From Zasmidium citrigriseum (taxonomy: Eukaryota > Ascomycota > Dothideomycetes > Mycosphaerellales > Mycosphaerellaceae), in the NCBI GenBank assembly GCA_002786025.1, contig NHNW01000016.1, positions 186,001 to 250,000 on the forward strand: a stretch of 64,000 bases of DNA. The letters run 5' to 3'. Each line of letters begins with the position of its first letter. The stretch's first letter is position 1. Made by a program: the position numbers and the translations under genes. Below, one piece after another: positions 30,452-43,571 of the stretch. The notes under the pieces were generated by a model. It ran no database searches. It worked only from the letters and a program-made list of their open reading frames with translations, and was not told the DNA's origin.

Positions 30452-31766
30452 ATGAGCTCTTCCCGGCGCTCCTCCAACACCAGCCACCGCACCGCATCCG
30501 CGCCTAGTTCTGACTCCAGCTACCATCCATTGCCCAGTCACCGCGGCAGCTTGGCGCCACAGCAACATGTCATCTCTCGGCACTCGACCGCAGGTGCATC
30601 GCACGTGAAGGCCCCTTCAGGTACGTCCGATCCCCCATTGGCCGCAACCCTATCCAAATGATCCTTCCGACCTGTAATCCTCTCCCGGCCACGCGGCTCA
30701 CACATCACCTCGCGAACAGGCTATGTCTCACCTTACCCGCTGCTGCACACACAGACCTCTACCGCTGCTACTGCATCATCGTCAACGGCCAACCCGATCG
30801 CTGGCGTTGCAAATGTTCACACAACAGCAACAACACCAAGCGCTCAGCCTTTGCCGTCAGCTGCGTCACCGTTCACCACGGCCTCACAGGAGGATGAAGA
30901 CGAAGACATGGAAGAGAGTGATTCCGAGACGGTACGTGAGTCTACTTTTCCTTCATCCTCTCCGCCCTTGTCGACGCATGATGTCGCTCGCCAAGTCATG
31001 TTCGATGCCTCCAACATCACTCAAGTATGTCAAACTTCCCGCGCTGCTCACCTCAGGATTCGAACACTCGCAACTCAACTCAACCCTATCTTGATTGCAT
31101 TCCTCATTCCTCACTATTTTCTCCTACATTGCCTTTCAAAGTGTCGTTTCAGCAATCATGCCCGCCGCTAACGAATGCGATCGCCAGGCGCAAAAGCTAG
31201 CACTAATAGAAGCCCTCAACGATCACCGTATCAACACCATCGGAGAACTTCGCCGCATCGAACGGATATTCGCAAATCTCGGCTCGTCAGATTTGACACA
31301 ACCAATGACTGCAGCCTGTACGTCGATCAGCTTCCAGATCAACCCTCTCAATCTCACCATCTTCTAGGGATGTACTACGTCAACTCCAACTCCCTCCTAA
31401 CCGAACTCCGCTCCCTAACAAAACACTACCCCTTCAGGTACCCTCCCCCATCCCTCCCCAAGTCCCCTCCCCACTAACACACCCCCCAGCTCCGAATGCC
31501 TCGACGAAGCCAAACGCCTCGTGCACCAAGACCCCGCCTCCAACCGCTCCTGGAACTACTGCTGGCTGGTCCTCGCGAAGATCCACACCGACCGTTTGAT
31601 CCCTACTTTCGCCCGCGCGCAGGCCTCGCGGCCGGAGATGTGGGGTGGTCGACGGCCTGAGGGACGGCAGGTGGAGATGTTGAGTCAGGCGTTTGTGGAG
31701 GAGTGGAGTGCGGCGCTGGCGAAGGTGTTGAGGTATTGGGAGGTGGCGCCGATTGTGAAGCGGTGA
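30452..31766 (+). CDS. Unknown protein, disordered N-terminus with helical C-terminal half
   Basis: Exons 30452-30620, 30720-31024, 31188-31317, 31368-31437, 31490-31766; 316 residues, all phases closing. The third exon's acceptor (CGCCAG) is supported by a GCTAAC branch site 15 nt upstream. Residues 1-135 are Ser/Thr/Pro-rich with an acidic patch (EDEDEDMEESDSE). The rest is helical and conserved-looking: LIEALNDHRINTIGEL, RIERIFANLGSSD, YYVNSNSLLTELRSL and a Trp-rich tail (NRSWNYCWLVLAKIH, EEWSAALAKVLRYWE). I do not recognise the family. An acidic disordered N-terminus suggests a nuclear or scaffolding role, which is speculative. It converges on the TRAX gene (251 bp). Confidence 0.65.
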
Positions 31767-32017
31767 TGGGGTCTGGACTGGATTCTGGATTTGATGTGGA
31801 GGATGACAAGCACCGGTGACTGGTTCCTATATTTCTTTTCGCACGAGAAAGATCGACTTGATGTCGCTAGCTGACTTTCGTTGACGTTGTTTCCTTGGCG
31901 TGGTGTTTGGGAGGATCTCTGAGGCTTTTTCGTATTTCTTACATTCGCTTTCTTTCGATTAGAAAGACACATCTACAGCATTTCGTAATTAGACAGCTCT
32001 GGCAGCATTCAGTATCT

Positions 32018-32979
32018 CTACCCTTCCACCTCCAACGCACGCGGCGCCTCAGTATCTGGCATCCAACCCTTGGGACGCTCAGCTCCACGCACGACGAGAC
32101 CATACCTGCAATCACTAATTAGCAAAGCTCAGAGAATGTCAAAAAGGACCAGAAGACTTACAGCGCCCTCTCAACCTTCTCAACACTAGCCCTCATAACA
32201 TCCATCTTCTTCTCCACCTCCTTCCCAAAAGGCCCACCCCTAGGATCCAAACCCTCTAACTCCGTCCTCAGACTCCTCAGATCATCGAGCACCGTCCTTC
32301 CCTCCCCCTCACCGGAAGCAGGCAACGCCCCACCCGTCGCCACCCCCGTAATAGCAAACCTCATCACCTCGCCCGTAAAATCATAAACCCCCAACACATA
32401 ATCCTCCACACTCAGCCCAATCCCCAGAGTCTCCAATTGCGCTTTCGCGGCTTCGTACGGCAAGAGGGTTGAGTGAGTGAGGTAGTGCTGGAAGAGAGCC
32501 GCTTCCATGAATTCTTGGATTCCGCCGGAGATCTGGCGGGCGTAGCGGTAGGCGTTGAGACCGACGAGGTCGGGCGCTACACTTGAGAGCTGTTTGGTGA
32601 TGGTTTCGTGGTAGGGGGTGTTGGCTTTTGTGACGTGGTTCGGTAATGGCTGGTTGAGTTGACGGATTCTGGAGAGTGTTAGATTTCATGCGAGGTGCTT
32701 GCTTGGAGAGACGGGATACCGTTGGAGCGTGAAGATTCTGATATCAAGTCAGCATGATCTGTTCTTCGTGAAACTTGTAAACCAGTCTTTTCTTGGGTCA
32801 TACATCTTCTTCGAAGCAGCAGTCACATCTCTCGACGCCTTGATGATTCTTTCTCTACGATCATGGTGCTCGTCGAGTTCCGCGCGGAAAGTCTCAAACA
32901 TGGGCATGAACGGCGAAGATGCCGCGGGGGCTTCAGTAGATTTGCCTGACATTTCGGCGTGGCTGCGTTTGGGGGCCAT
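32018..32979 (-). CDS. TSNAX: Translin-associated factor X (TRAX) homologue
   Basis: Exons complement(32018..32105, 32162..32668, 32720..32737, 32804..32979); 262 residues. The second exon is only 18 nt (six codons, IFTLQR-like) but is required for phase and sequence continuity. Translin-fold helices are evident: FETFRAELDEHHDRRERIIKASRDVTAASKK, then NAYRYARQISGGIQEFMEAALFQHYL and LSVEDYVLGVYDFTGEVMRFAI. The last two hold the acidic residues that form the metal-dependent RNase site of TRAX in the C3PO complex. With translin it degrades small RNAs or pre-tRNA fragments and aids RISC activation in animals and Neurospora. An N-terminal PKRSHAE stretch may be a weak nuclear signal. Divergent from the HET gene. 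Confidence 0.9.
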
Positions 32980-33312
32980 TGGTGTGTTTTGGTGAGCGTG
33001 GAGTGAGGACGGAAGGATGAGGTTTCGCGGTGAAGACTTTTGACGGCTTGGCTTACATGTCCCAGGGCTTTCGGGAAGCAGAGCTGGGAGGTGTTTTGGC
33101 AGGCGCTGGCTGACTGACTGCGCCTCGTTTTGAGATATTCAAACATCCTCAGGCGCCCATCATCTTGGAATCCTTTACTTTGTGCTCTCGTCTGCTTGAG
33201 CGCAGATTTCATGATGACCGACGCTGTGGTCTTGAGGCGGCGTGTCGAATCTTTTCCTGATCTCGCGGATGTACCATGAATCTCCCACGACCAAAATCAC
33301 TCCTGAAAGAAC
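32980..33312. promoter_or_regulatory. Divergent intergenic region, TRAX / HET gene
   Basis: 333 bp between divergent starts; must hold both promoters. No specific element recognised. Confidence 0.4.
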
Positions 33313-35280
33313 ATGATGAATCTCACTCGCTGGAAGAGTCCTCCGTCTGGGTCAGGGCCCTCAGTTCCGGACTACCATTACAAGCCTTTGAGGGGAGAGA
33401 ACAGCATCCGTCTGGCCAAGATCCATCCGGGGACAGGAACCACCGGAATCTCTATGTCCCTGGTCGAAAGCTTTGTGCCCCTTCCTGGTCAGAATATTCA
33501 TCAAGAGTATGATGCACTGTCGTATACCTGGGGCGATGGGACTCAGACGAAGTCCATTCTCTGTAATGGTCGAAGATTGCATATCACGGACACTCTACGA
33601 GAAGCGCTCAGGTTTTTCCGGGACCCGGATCAGGAGGTTGTTCTTTGGATCGATCAGATCTGTATTTGTCAGAAATGGGTGCTTGAAAGGAATAAACAGG
33701 TGAAGATGATGGGTGACATCTTCTCTGGAGCGCGAAAAGTTCTGGTCTGGCTGGGGGCCCATTTTGACGAGTCCAGGAAGGGAATGCAGTTGGCTGAGCA
33801 GCTATTGAGCGTCTGTCGCTTCCATGGCCTGACTACCTTGGAAAGATCCCAACTCAGGAGATACGGGTTACCTGAAATCGACAACATCAAGTGGAAAGCT
33901 CTCGAAGGAGTACTGCTGAGACCCTGGTTTTATCGGGTCTGGATCGTGCAGGAGGTGGTATTGAATCCGAATGTGGAGCTTTTGCTTGGAGATGATGTTT
34001 CCCGATGTTCGATTACATGGGATGAATTGGAAGACGTCGTGAGTCTACTTGAGGGACCTGCTCATAGAGATTGGCAGCTGGATTTGACCATGAGCGCTTG
34101 GCGACTTCCTTTTTCGAGGCTGAACCGGATCCGGAAACGGCATCAACGTGCGATGCAGCGACGATCGAATGTAATCGAGCCAATGCTGTCGGATAGTGGT
34201 CCAGTCACAGACGAACCCGGCGGGTCAGAAAACGATGCCTTCCCACAGGACGACTTCGATTTGCTAGAACTTCTTCTCATCTCCAGAGATCTCGGAGCGA
34301 CCGACCCTCGTGATAAGATTTATGGACTGTTGGGACTATCAACAGAGCACTACATCCGCGATAACCATCTTGACTACGCCTATTCCGCGGAGCATGTCTT
34401 CCATCAATTTGCACTGAACATTATCGGCGAAGTCACAAGTATTGCCAGCATCCAAAAGCTCTCGGCCAAGCGAGCCGAAGTTCGAAGAGCTCTGATCATG
34501 CTCTCGTGTGCCGGAAAGCCGAATCAGATAAGAGACCTCCCGTCCTGGATCCCTGACTGGGCTACTGGGACTGGACTCGCTGCCAAACCCCTAATCTTCG
34601 ATACAGAGTATTGCGCTGGCGGCGAAGGCATCGAGATGGACTGGGGTCATGATACTGGACTGCAGCTGTGTGGTCGACTGGTCGATACTGTCCGGAAGGC
34701 CGGGAACGTTCACCTCAAGTATGATCCCGAAGTTGATGGCGCTGCACTTATAGGGGAATGGTGGGAAGAATCACAAAGCATCGCCAGATACCGCACGTCT
34801 CGATTTCCAGGCCAGAATAGTGCTTTTCGTGCCTTGTGTCGAGATCTGAAGATCAGTGGTAAGACGACCCCAAATTTCGGGGTACCAGTGACTAATCAAC
34901 GAGCAGGCCAAGGCTATTACCACCCGGACAGCACAGACACTACTACCCGCCCGGAGCCAAGGCGTAGAAGGAGCCTCCTCGATGAGACAGACCTAAGCCT
35001 CACCAACACCGAAAATCCTCGCCAAACCCTTACCTTGGGCCCAACTCGCGGCCGGGTGCTGTTCTCGACCACCACAGGCTACATTGGTCTGGCACCTCAC
35101 GGAACTGTCGAAGGCGACCTCATCTACGTCGTGCTCGGAGCCAGCGTTCCCTATGTCCTACGACCGCTATCAGCGCACGACTTCACGTTGATTGGCGAGG
35201 CGTATGTGCAGGGCATCATGCGTGGAGAGTTCTTGCAGTCGGAGCATTCTGGGACGGCCGACGATATCTTCATTCGATGA
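33313..35280 (+). CDS. HET-domain (heterokaryon incompatibility) protein
   Basis: Single exon, 655 residues. The HET domain spans about 62-250 with its three signature blocks: YDALSYTWG (66-74), LWIDQICICQ (111-120, where the usual INQ reads ICQ) and ARKVLVWLG (140-148). LRPWFYRVWIVQEV follows. ATDPRDKIYGLLGLS is the common second family block. C-terminal to about residue 420 is a variable region with no NACHT, WD or ankyrin repeats. HET proteins trigger a programmed cell-death reaction on contact with non-self partners; the HET domain is TIR-related. No signal peptide, so cytosolic. Which allele or partner it responds to cannot be told. No other NLR-like gene is adjacent. Confidence 0.92.
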   Translation: MMNLTRWKSPPSGSGPSVPDYHYKPLRGENSIRLAKIHPGTGTTGISMSLVESFVPLPGQNIHQEYDALSYTWGDGTQTKSILCNGRRLHITDTLREALRFFRDPDQEVVLWIDQICICQKWVLERNKQVKMMGDIFSGARKVLVWLGAHFDESRKGMQLAEQLLSVCRFHGLTTLERSQLRRYGLPEIDNIKWKALEGVLLRPWFYRVWIVQEVVLNPNVELLLGDDVSRCSITWDELEDVVSLLEGPAHRDWQLDLTMSAWRLPFSRLNRIRKRHQRAMQRRSNVIEPMLSDSGPVTDEPGGSENDAFPQDDFDLLELLLISRDLGATDPRDKIYGLLGLSTEHYIRDNHLDYAYSAEHVFHQFALNIIGEVTSIASIQKLSAKRAEVRRALIMLSCAGKPNQIRDLPSWIPDWATGTGLAAKPLIFDTEYCAGGEGIEMDWGHDTGLQLCGRLVDTVRKAGNVHLKYDPEVDGAALIGEWWEESQSIARYRTSRFPGQNSAFRALCRDLKISGKTTPNFGVPVTNQRAGQGYYHPDSTDTTTRPEPRRRRSLLDETDLSLTNTENPRQTLTLGPTRGRVLFSTTTGYIGLAPHGTVEGDLIYVVLGASVPYVLRPLSAHDFTLIGEAYVQGIMRGEFLQSEHSGTADDIFIR

Positions 35281-36026
35281 AGCATAGCGATATATCTGGC
35301 TGGCCTTACAGTCTAAGTCCTGACTGATTGCTGAGTTAATGGCTTAGCAATGGTCGGCGGGCTTGCAGCCAGGTGTTGCACAGCAGTAGCTTGGGGTGCT
35401 GGTTAACCCTCAACACATGGCGGATCGCCAGAAGACACAGCTGCTCAGAGGCTTCCTGACTATGTGGACTTCAGACCGGACAGATTAACAAGCATCACAA
35501 CTGGCTAGATCAAGCATTGACATTTCACTGCGTGGAGCTTTCGCCATCCGTGTCCCCGGACCCTCAGCAGGTAGCTCGGCTTATTTTCGGTCATGCAGTG
35601 GCGAGAGGCGTAGTATGCAGGCACATGTCACTCAAGATTGTACGAAGAGGTGAGACACCGTTGAGTCGGCAGATGCATTCACTGACATGCTACCTTTGCA
35701 GATAGCTGTCATGTTACAAATAGCTGGTTTTTCGGCAGTTCGATGACTTCGCAGCTTTGGAGTCTTCCACAAGGCGGCTGACTAAATTCGGAGCTACTGC
35801 CGTGACCATCACCACCAAATGACGTCTTTGCTCGAGAGGAAGCAGCTATTAAAAATCATGTCGCTCGATGTTACCTGCCATTGGAAGGCATTCGAATTCT
35901 CCAACTCTTCTCCAACTTTCTCCAACAAACACATCACAAACGCACTACTCATAAGACCGGTCGACACCCACCCTCCCCGACTCCTTCACTTCCATTGGCA
36001 CTTCAACCGCCACTGCCACCTCCAAC
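35281..36026. other. Intergenic, no gene recognised
   Basis: About 750 bp between the HET stop and the Old Yellow Enzyme start; the final ~130 bp are C-rich, as in many fungal 5' leaders. No coding candidate. Confidence 0.5.
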
Positions 36027-37480
<1,454 letters not shown>

Positions 37481-37857
37481 AAGGGGAGTGAGTGAGCTTC
37501 ACGGCTTCAGCGACCACAGCACTAGTAAAAGAGCGAGCTAAGCATTCTCGAAGGCTTAAAATTTGCTAGAGAAATAAAGTAAGAGTTGTAGACAGCTACA
37601 TCCAATGACGACCATGAACTTGAAACACTGTAAGCGCCCGAAGTCTTCTGAGTGAGGCACAAGTGCAGAGCTTGCAGGCTACTGATCCTGCCTCCAGCGG
37701 CACAGTCTCCAGTTCCTTATATAAGACTGGGAGTGAAACGTCGTTGTCAACCACATCTTGCGGGACATGTCTCGTGCTGCTGCCCTTCGAAGATCTCTCC
37801 TCGCTTCTCGCTCTCCTTGTTGTCCTTCGATTCCTACTCAAAGGGGCGACTGACACT
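37481..37857. other. Intergenic with TATA element
   Basis: 377 bp. Holds a TATATAA listed separately. An in-frame open extension upstream of 37858 lacks an ATG in good context. Confidence 0.4.
37718..37724 (+). promoter_or_regulatory. TATA box of the orphan gene at 37858
   Basis: TATATAA 134 bp upstream of the ATG at 37858; clean match on the coding strand. Confidence 0.45.
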
Positions 37858-38846
37858 ATGTCACAGCTTGCAAACCACTCTGCATTCATGTCTGGCCTAC
37901 ACGCTCTGTTCCAGACCTTTGTGGAACTGGACCATCTCCAAACCAACGACATATGTTGGCCTCGTCACACGGATCTACCGATGGATTTACTACGCACGGC
38001 AGGCTTTGCTGGGAAAGTAATCCATCTTCTCAATAGCATTTCCATGCTCTGTCGGGACGTCTTTGAGAACGAGCAACTGGGCGATGGGATCGAAGTCGCT
38101 CCTTTATCGACTGCCATCTCTTATCTCAGCACCCACGCCTTGGAGCGTTCTCGACAAGTCAACTACTCAAATGGAGACATACTTCCTTCCAATGTTCTCA
38201 AGCTTGCGTGCAGTGGACGCGATTGCGGATGGAATATTGCTTACGATCTGGATGAGCGTGAGTGTTCCCGAATTTCACTCATTTAGAAGATACTAACGTT
38301 TATCCAGAGACCATCGCAGAATGGCATCCTAGTGATACGGATTCGTACGACTGGAGCACTGCTCGGCGATTCTCAACGGCGGAATATCTTCAAGAGTGGA
38401 TAGGGAAATTCCGCACGCTAGAATGGCTTCCCTGGCGTGATGGGTTTGGCTACATGATCCTCCCCCGACCGAAGGGCTACGACGAGCACGTTGCTAATCC
38501 ATCGGACACAAGACGTCAGATGGAGCTCCGGCACTTCTCCCTTTCCACTATGGGCTTGGGACTTCCTGTTCCATCCATCGAACAGATGATCGATGACCAT
38601 GTTGAGATACTCAAAGCGGAGCATAATCTCTACTGGAGCAAGAGACGAGTCTTTGAGGAAGCGGGATGGGGTGGAAACTTCGATATTACGGCGTTCAGAC
38701 GCCGCTGTGAAGGTTACGAGATGCAGTATAGGGAGACGACGAGTCTGGCTAGAGTTGGGCCGAAGGGGCAGACGATCTATGATATTCAACATGGAGGGCA
38801 GCTTAGGGACTGGTATCAGAGTATGTCAGGCTCGAATGCCGTGTGA
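37858..38846 (+). CDS. Unknown protein (orphan)
   Basis: Exons 37858-38257 and 38308-38846 (50-nt intron with TACTAACG branch site); 312 residues. No signal peptide or membrane segment. It is rich in aromatic residues and acidic overall. Visible patches are LLNSISMLCRDVFENEQLGD, WSTARRFSTAEYLQEW, WLPWRDGFGYMILPRP and DDHVEILKAEHNLYWSKRR. The codons look ordinary for this genome and the splice signals are good, so it is probably a real gene, but I do not recognise a family. Confidence 0.6.
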
Positions 38847-40134
38847 ATGGGTTAGAGACTTCGGATTGGTAAGATATTTGAAATAGAAAGGGCCTCGTTG
38901 CAATATTCACGAAGGTTTCACCGCCTAAGCTGATACAAAACTAGTTCACTCATCGATTGCCTGCTGTATTCAATGTCTGTCCCGATCTATCTGCCGTTCT
39001 GGCGTTCTGGCCGTTCTCGATCCAGGAGTTAATTTAACGCAACTTAACAGAGATTGACCTATAGCTCGTAGAGTTAAACGATTGATTGACTTATCGAGGT
39101 CGCTCATCTGGATCAGCATTCGTGCAGTGTCGAAGTGTTTCACGAAGAACCTTCTTGAAAGCATCTAAACTGGAAAGCGATTCAAACTTCGAATGGAGAA
39201 CAATTGCTGCCCACGGATAATCTACGTTAGTCTCCCCTCGGCGACAAGAGTTGTAATTTGATAGATCCCCTATTGAATGTCCTCTCGGCTAATGTCAAAT
39301 CTTCGGCCCTTTGGAGAATTATAGCTGGCCGTGACGGAAAGAGGTGGTTTGCCGGACGTCCTCTGGATTTAGTAGATGCTTCCGGTGGATGAAGACTTCT
39401 GGTGTTGTTCAGTCCGTCTTCCGAAACGAACTTTGTGAGACCGGAATTGAGGAGTCAGCTACTTACACGGGGTAGTGAGGAGCCTTTTTCCATACAGATG
39501 AGCTCGTGTCGGTTTCGTTTTGGGCTTTTGCTCCTTTGACAAGACCTTGAGCATCAACACGCCTCGTCATGTGATTGCCGAATAATATGGCTGCTCACCA
39601 TCTCTTGTCCCTTTCCGAGCGGGGGCGGAGGGGGGCGGAAGCGGTAGCGGCGAGACAAGGTTTAGCCAACCCTGCTCCCATGTGACAGCCAAGCAAACTG
39701 CTGCTTACGTACAAAGGGAAGATCAAGACAACATGGTTGGACGATCGTCTTATTCAGCAGCTCATATCCTGGGAAAGCGAACTGAGACCGAAATACTCTC
39801 TAAACTTAGCTACCACTGTCTTGCCCTATGTCCTCTACTGGTGAGGTAGCGGCACAGGGGTGCGATGGACCGCGCAATGCCAAGGGGGCGATGCCGAACG
39901 CTCTCGTGGACTTGCCTCGTCGTGGTGGATTGGAAATCGTGCTGTGGACTTGGGCTAGTTTGGGAACATTAGGTTTGTGAATGGAGAAAGGCAAATTTGA
40001 AGAAGCTGTCTGCTGATGTTTATATCCAGAGGTGCTCGAGATAAGTTGAGTGCATGTGAAGGTTCAGCCTCCATTGTTTTCCAAACCGTACCCGTTTTCC
40101 CCGTCTACGTCTATATGATTTCAAAATCCAGCCA
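38847..40134. other. Intergenic, no gene recognised
   Basis: About 1.3 kb, partly A+T-rich with many stops in all frames. A GC-rich GGGGGCGG stretch occurs near 39620. No RNA gene or element identified. Confidence 0.5.
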
Positions 40135-41872
40135 TCAAACTTGCCCAGACGGCTCATCTTTGATGGACGTCCGCTCACTGTTGTCTTTACCCAAGCTCGG
40201 CAGACTCGTTTGCGATCGACAGCTCCTAGGGGACTCTTCAACTCCCCTCGCAGCGAGTGCGGACTTTTGCAGTCTTTTGTCTTTGATCAAGACGCACAAG
40301 AGCACGCACGCTCCAACCATGCCTGTTGAGATATACCACGCCCATGCTATAGCTCCCGCATAAGCATTCTGCACAATGACTTGATCAGCAGCTGACAAGA
40401 GATTATCTGGCGTCCGCGAGAATGCCGAGTCCGACACCCATTCCAACCTCCACGGCATAGTGTATTTCAGTCGATTCTCCAGTACGACGGAGAATATTGC
40501 GATTCCCAATGCTCCGCCAAAGAAGCGGAGGACGTTTCTTGTGGAAACCGCCACCGCGTTGTGCTCGGATGTGACTTGCGCGCGGATAGCCATGATGGAG
40601 TTCTGGAATACAGAGCCGGTTCCGAAGCCCACGAGAATTTCGAACAGGACGAAAAGGCCGATTGGACTGCTGACTTTGCCGCTGTTGACTTTGCTGCTTT
40701 GCCAAGCAAGGAGTCCCATCGCCAACGTCCACACCAGGAAGCCAAAGGTGAGGACGTAGGAGTAGCTCTTTCGTCCTCGGTTCTGGAGAAAGCTGACTAT
40801 GAGACCAGACGCTGTCGACCAGACGCCATGTGTGACGAAATATGGAACGAACAGCGCAGAACCCTTCACCGGTTGCAATCCCCGTACCACTTGCAAATAT
40901 AACGGAACGAAGTAGGTGAATCCGTAATACACCGCGCCGAAGAGGATGTTTTGTACAAGGATTGCAGCAATCGTTCGGTTCTGAAAGAGCGCGAATGGCA
41001 CAACTGGACGGGCCTTGCGTTGGCGGAATCCAAGGACCATAAAGGCTGCGAAGAACAGAGGGGCCAGAACGGACAGGGCAATCAGGACTGGTAGCCGCTT
41101 CTTCAAGCTGCTGGCTTGACACATGAGGATGAGCAGCGGGACAACGAAGCCAACACCAGACAGGATTCCGAGGCCATCGAAGGTCTTCAATGAATTACGG
41201 ATGTGTTTCCATTTGGGGGGATCGATATTCGGAGGTACAAAGAGGCAGATGAGGACAAATGCTACGGCGGCCAGACCGGTCTCCCTACGTTCATGTCTCA
41301 GTCAACTCTTAGGCCCCTGGAAGATGGAAAGAGTATACGTACATGTAATACAGGATGTTCCAGCTTCCGCCATTCATACTGAAGGCTGCGCCAGCCATGA
41401 CTCCGAGAATACTCCCCAAAGCGACACTGACGCCTTGAATCCCTTGGTACTTTCCGCGGCGATGGACTGGCAAGAAGTCGTTCTGCGCTATGTTGACCAG
41501 ATTGGAAATACTCCCGGTCGCGATTCCAGAGAATGCCCGCACCGTGTAGAGGAATGGCGCGCTGTGAGTGTAGACACTCAGTGCACAGGCAAGACTGCTG
41601 ACGGCGAGGAGCAAAGTAGCTGCTTGGAGCATTCGTCGCCGAGAGAACAGATCGCTCAGGTAGCCCAGTATGCATTGTCCAACTGTTGCTCCTATGAGCT
41701 GAGACGTCGCTGCCCATGCAATCGTTCCGGCGGCGTTGTACTGTTGGGCGATGGTCGGTAGGATCGCGGTGATTCCGAGGAGGTCCGTGAAGGAGACGCC
41801 ATTTGCAGCGTTCAGTGCGATGACTGCACAGATGAGACTCCTTCCTTCAAGATACTTTGTTGTCTCCTGCAT
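40135..41872 (-). CDS. MFS transporter, drug:H+ antiporter-2 type (14 TM)
   Basis: Exons complement(40135..41284, 41343..41872); 559 residues from the ATG at 41872. The N-terminal membrane block includes the family loop motif GYLSDLFSRRRML between TM2 and TM3. RAFSGIATGSI and NDFLPVHRRGKYQGIQGV (the motif after TM4) follow. The C-terminal half has YVPLYLQVVRG-like and GFGTGSVFQNSIMAIRAQV segments. Length and motif spacing match fungal DHA2 exporters of toxins or drugs, with a long cytosolic Ser/Lys-rich tail. It would sit in the plasma membrane or vacuole and use the proton gradient. No biosynthetic partner lies next to it, so its cargo is unknown. Confidence 0.88.
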
Positions 41873-43571
41873 TGCAGCCGAGTCGATGAATTGGCAGTGC
41901 TGTAGCAGGAGCCGCTTGTCCGATTTCGCCAAAGCTCAAGGTTGAAGATGAAAGCTGCAGTACGCGAAGGCCGAGATGACAGATGACAGTTTTGTCCAAC
42001 TCTGTAGCATGTAACACTCCAGAACCGGCACTGTAGCAGTACCTGTGTAAATAATATCAGCAAATCCTCGGCGTTGGCCCCTAGCAGCCAAGATGAAGGT
42101 GTGAGACGATCCCATGTCCACTTTGCTGGGCAGATAAGCCCCTATGGGCGTTGAATCGTCCTCCACGATGGGCGACGAAAGCCGTGCTTGGTCGAGTCTC
42201 ATTTTGGTGAGAATTATGGCGGCCTCAACCGCAGCTTGATCGGCGTGAAACCGTCTTGTCGGTCTGCGAAGCCTTCACTGACGACGTCTGCACTCCACTG
42301 TTTAAGGGATGCAAGGGGCGATTCGAAACGACGAGCCAGACATCGTTGTACGGTGTCCATCTCTGAATGGCTCAGCCTCGACGACACGTTGCTCCTGGAG
42401 ATTTTGGTCCTGCTCCGGTGCTGCGGTCTGTTTTCTGACGACAGCAGCACCACGTGGTGAAACTCCCCATATGTAGAGCCCAAACTTCCCGAGGCAGTGT
42501 AACATGATTGACCGGGGAATGCATGGGTCCAGTCGCGATGAATGTCCGAAGTGTGAGTGTTCTTCGAAATCGCGGACAGTCTCGATAAAATTGCCGAATC
42601 GCAACCGTATTGCAGCTTGTGCATACAATCACGGTAGCAGTCTTTGTTTGCGGTCTGCTTGGCGACCTCTGGTGATGTCCAGGGAAAGGGACTTGCCGCG
42701 CGATTTGTGCGGCACGACTTGTCATTCATCGAAGCATGTCTTAGCTCCCCTTGGCACTCTCTTGGCAGCCGCGTCACCATCCTGCCGCAGCAGCAGATGG
42801 GGTTGAATGAAGGATGTCATTGGCAAACCCAGTGTGAGCCACTCGCTTTATTTTTTGACTTTCTCGAAGCATTCGGAGATACAGACTATCCAGTGGGGCT
42901 TCAGAGAGACTCTGAGAGGCTAGCTCCTTCAGCCTGATATGCCCGCAAACGAGTTGGAAAAGACGAACACAATATATCCTGCGGGCATCTCCCAGAGAGT
43001 CACGAATATTCGTGCAATGGTAAAGATCAATGACCAATTCTGGTTCATGTCCGGCCCAGTCCAGACTCCAGACCTCGAAAGCAAAGAACGACGCGGGGTC
43101 CAGCGCCGCGGGCGTGTGTAGCAGCGCGGCAGCGGACCGCGTTTGCGGCAATCGGCGCATCTACATGTCCGTGTTGCTAATGTGCTAATGCACGAGTGGC
43201 ATGACAAAACTAATGCGAAGCGGCTCTCCCGCTTGTAAAGGCAGAAAGGTGGTAAGTCATCGACGTGAGGAGCAGTGCCCACCTGCCATTCATAATAAAG
43301 ACAACGGATTCTTCAACGCTCCGGACCGCAGCCCAAAGTACCAAGCCACCTTGCGTCTAATATGATCGAGCCACCAGATACAGGGGGCGGCACGCGACCA
43401 TCCAGTCATCAAGTGTGGCATGATTCGCGACTAGTATTCTAGCTTCCGTGTGCTATTTCGAAGGTCATCGCAGAGGCACCTGCATTATCATGCCTGTTTC
43501 TTTCCATTCGACCACATTGATATCTTCTTAGAATCTCCCGCTCCTCCACTCCCTGGAAGCACACAACGCAT
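41873..43571. other. Long intergenic region, no confident gene
   Basis: About 1.7 kb. Several overlapping open frames of 100-190 codons occur on the minus strand (42214-42780 is the longest) in competing frames. They lack recognisable domains, so I do not call a gene. A degraded regulator is possible but unsupported. Confidence 0.4.

Noticed and set aside
24911..31766. Dikaritin-type RiPP cluster around the repeat-peptide precursor
   Set aside because: No UstYa (DUF3328), tyrosinase or other modifying enzyme is adjacent; neighbours are a lipase and an unknown gene. The precursor alone does not establish a RiPP pathway.
39601..39660. GC-rich GGGGGCGG tract as a structured RNA or origin
   Set aside because: Short simple-sequence tract with no pairing partner or accompanying motif.
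42214..42780. 188-codon minus-strand open frame as a gene
   Set aside because: Two other frames of 108-117 codons overlap it on the same strand, and none has a domain, signal peptide or splice context. Open frames here appear to be a compositional effect.
42929..43282. Possible Zn2Cys6 cluster (CRCADCRKRGPLPRC)
   Set aside because: Cysteine spacing does not fit the C-x2-C-x6-C...C-x2-C fungal zinc cluster, and no regulator domain follows.
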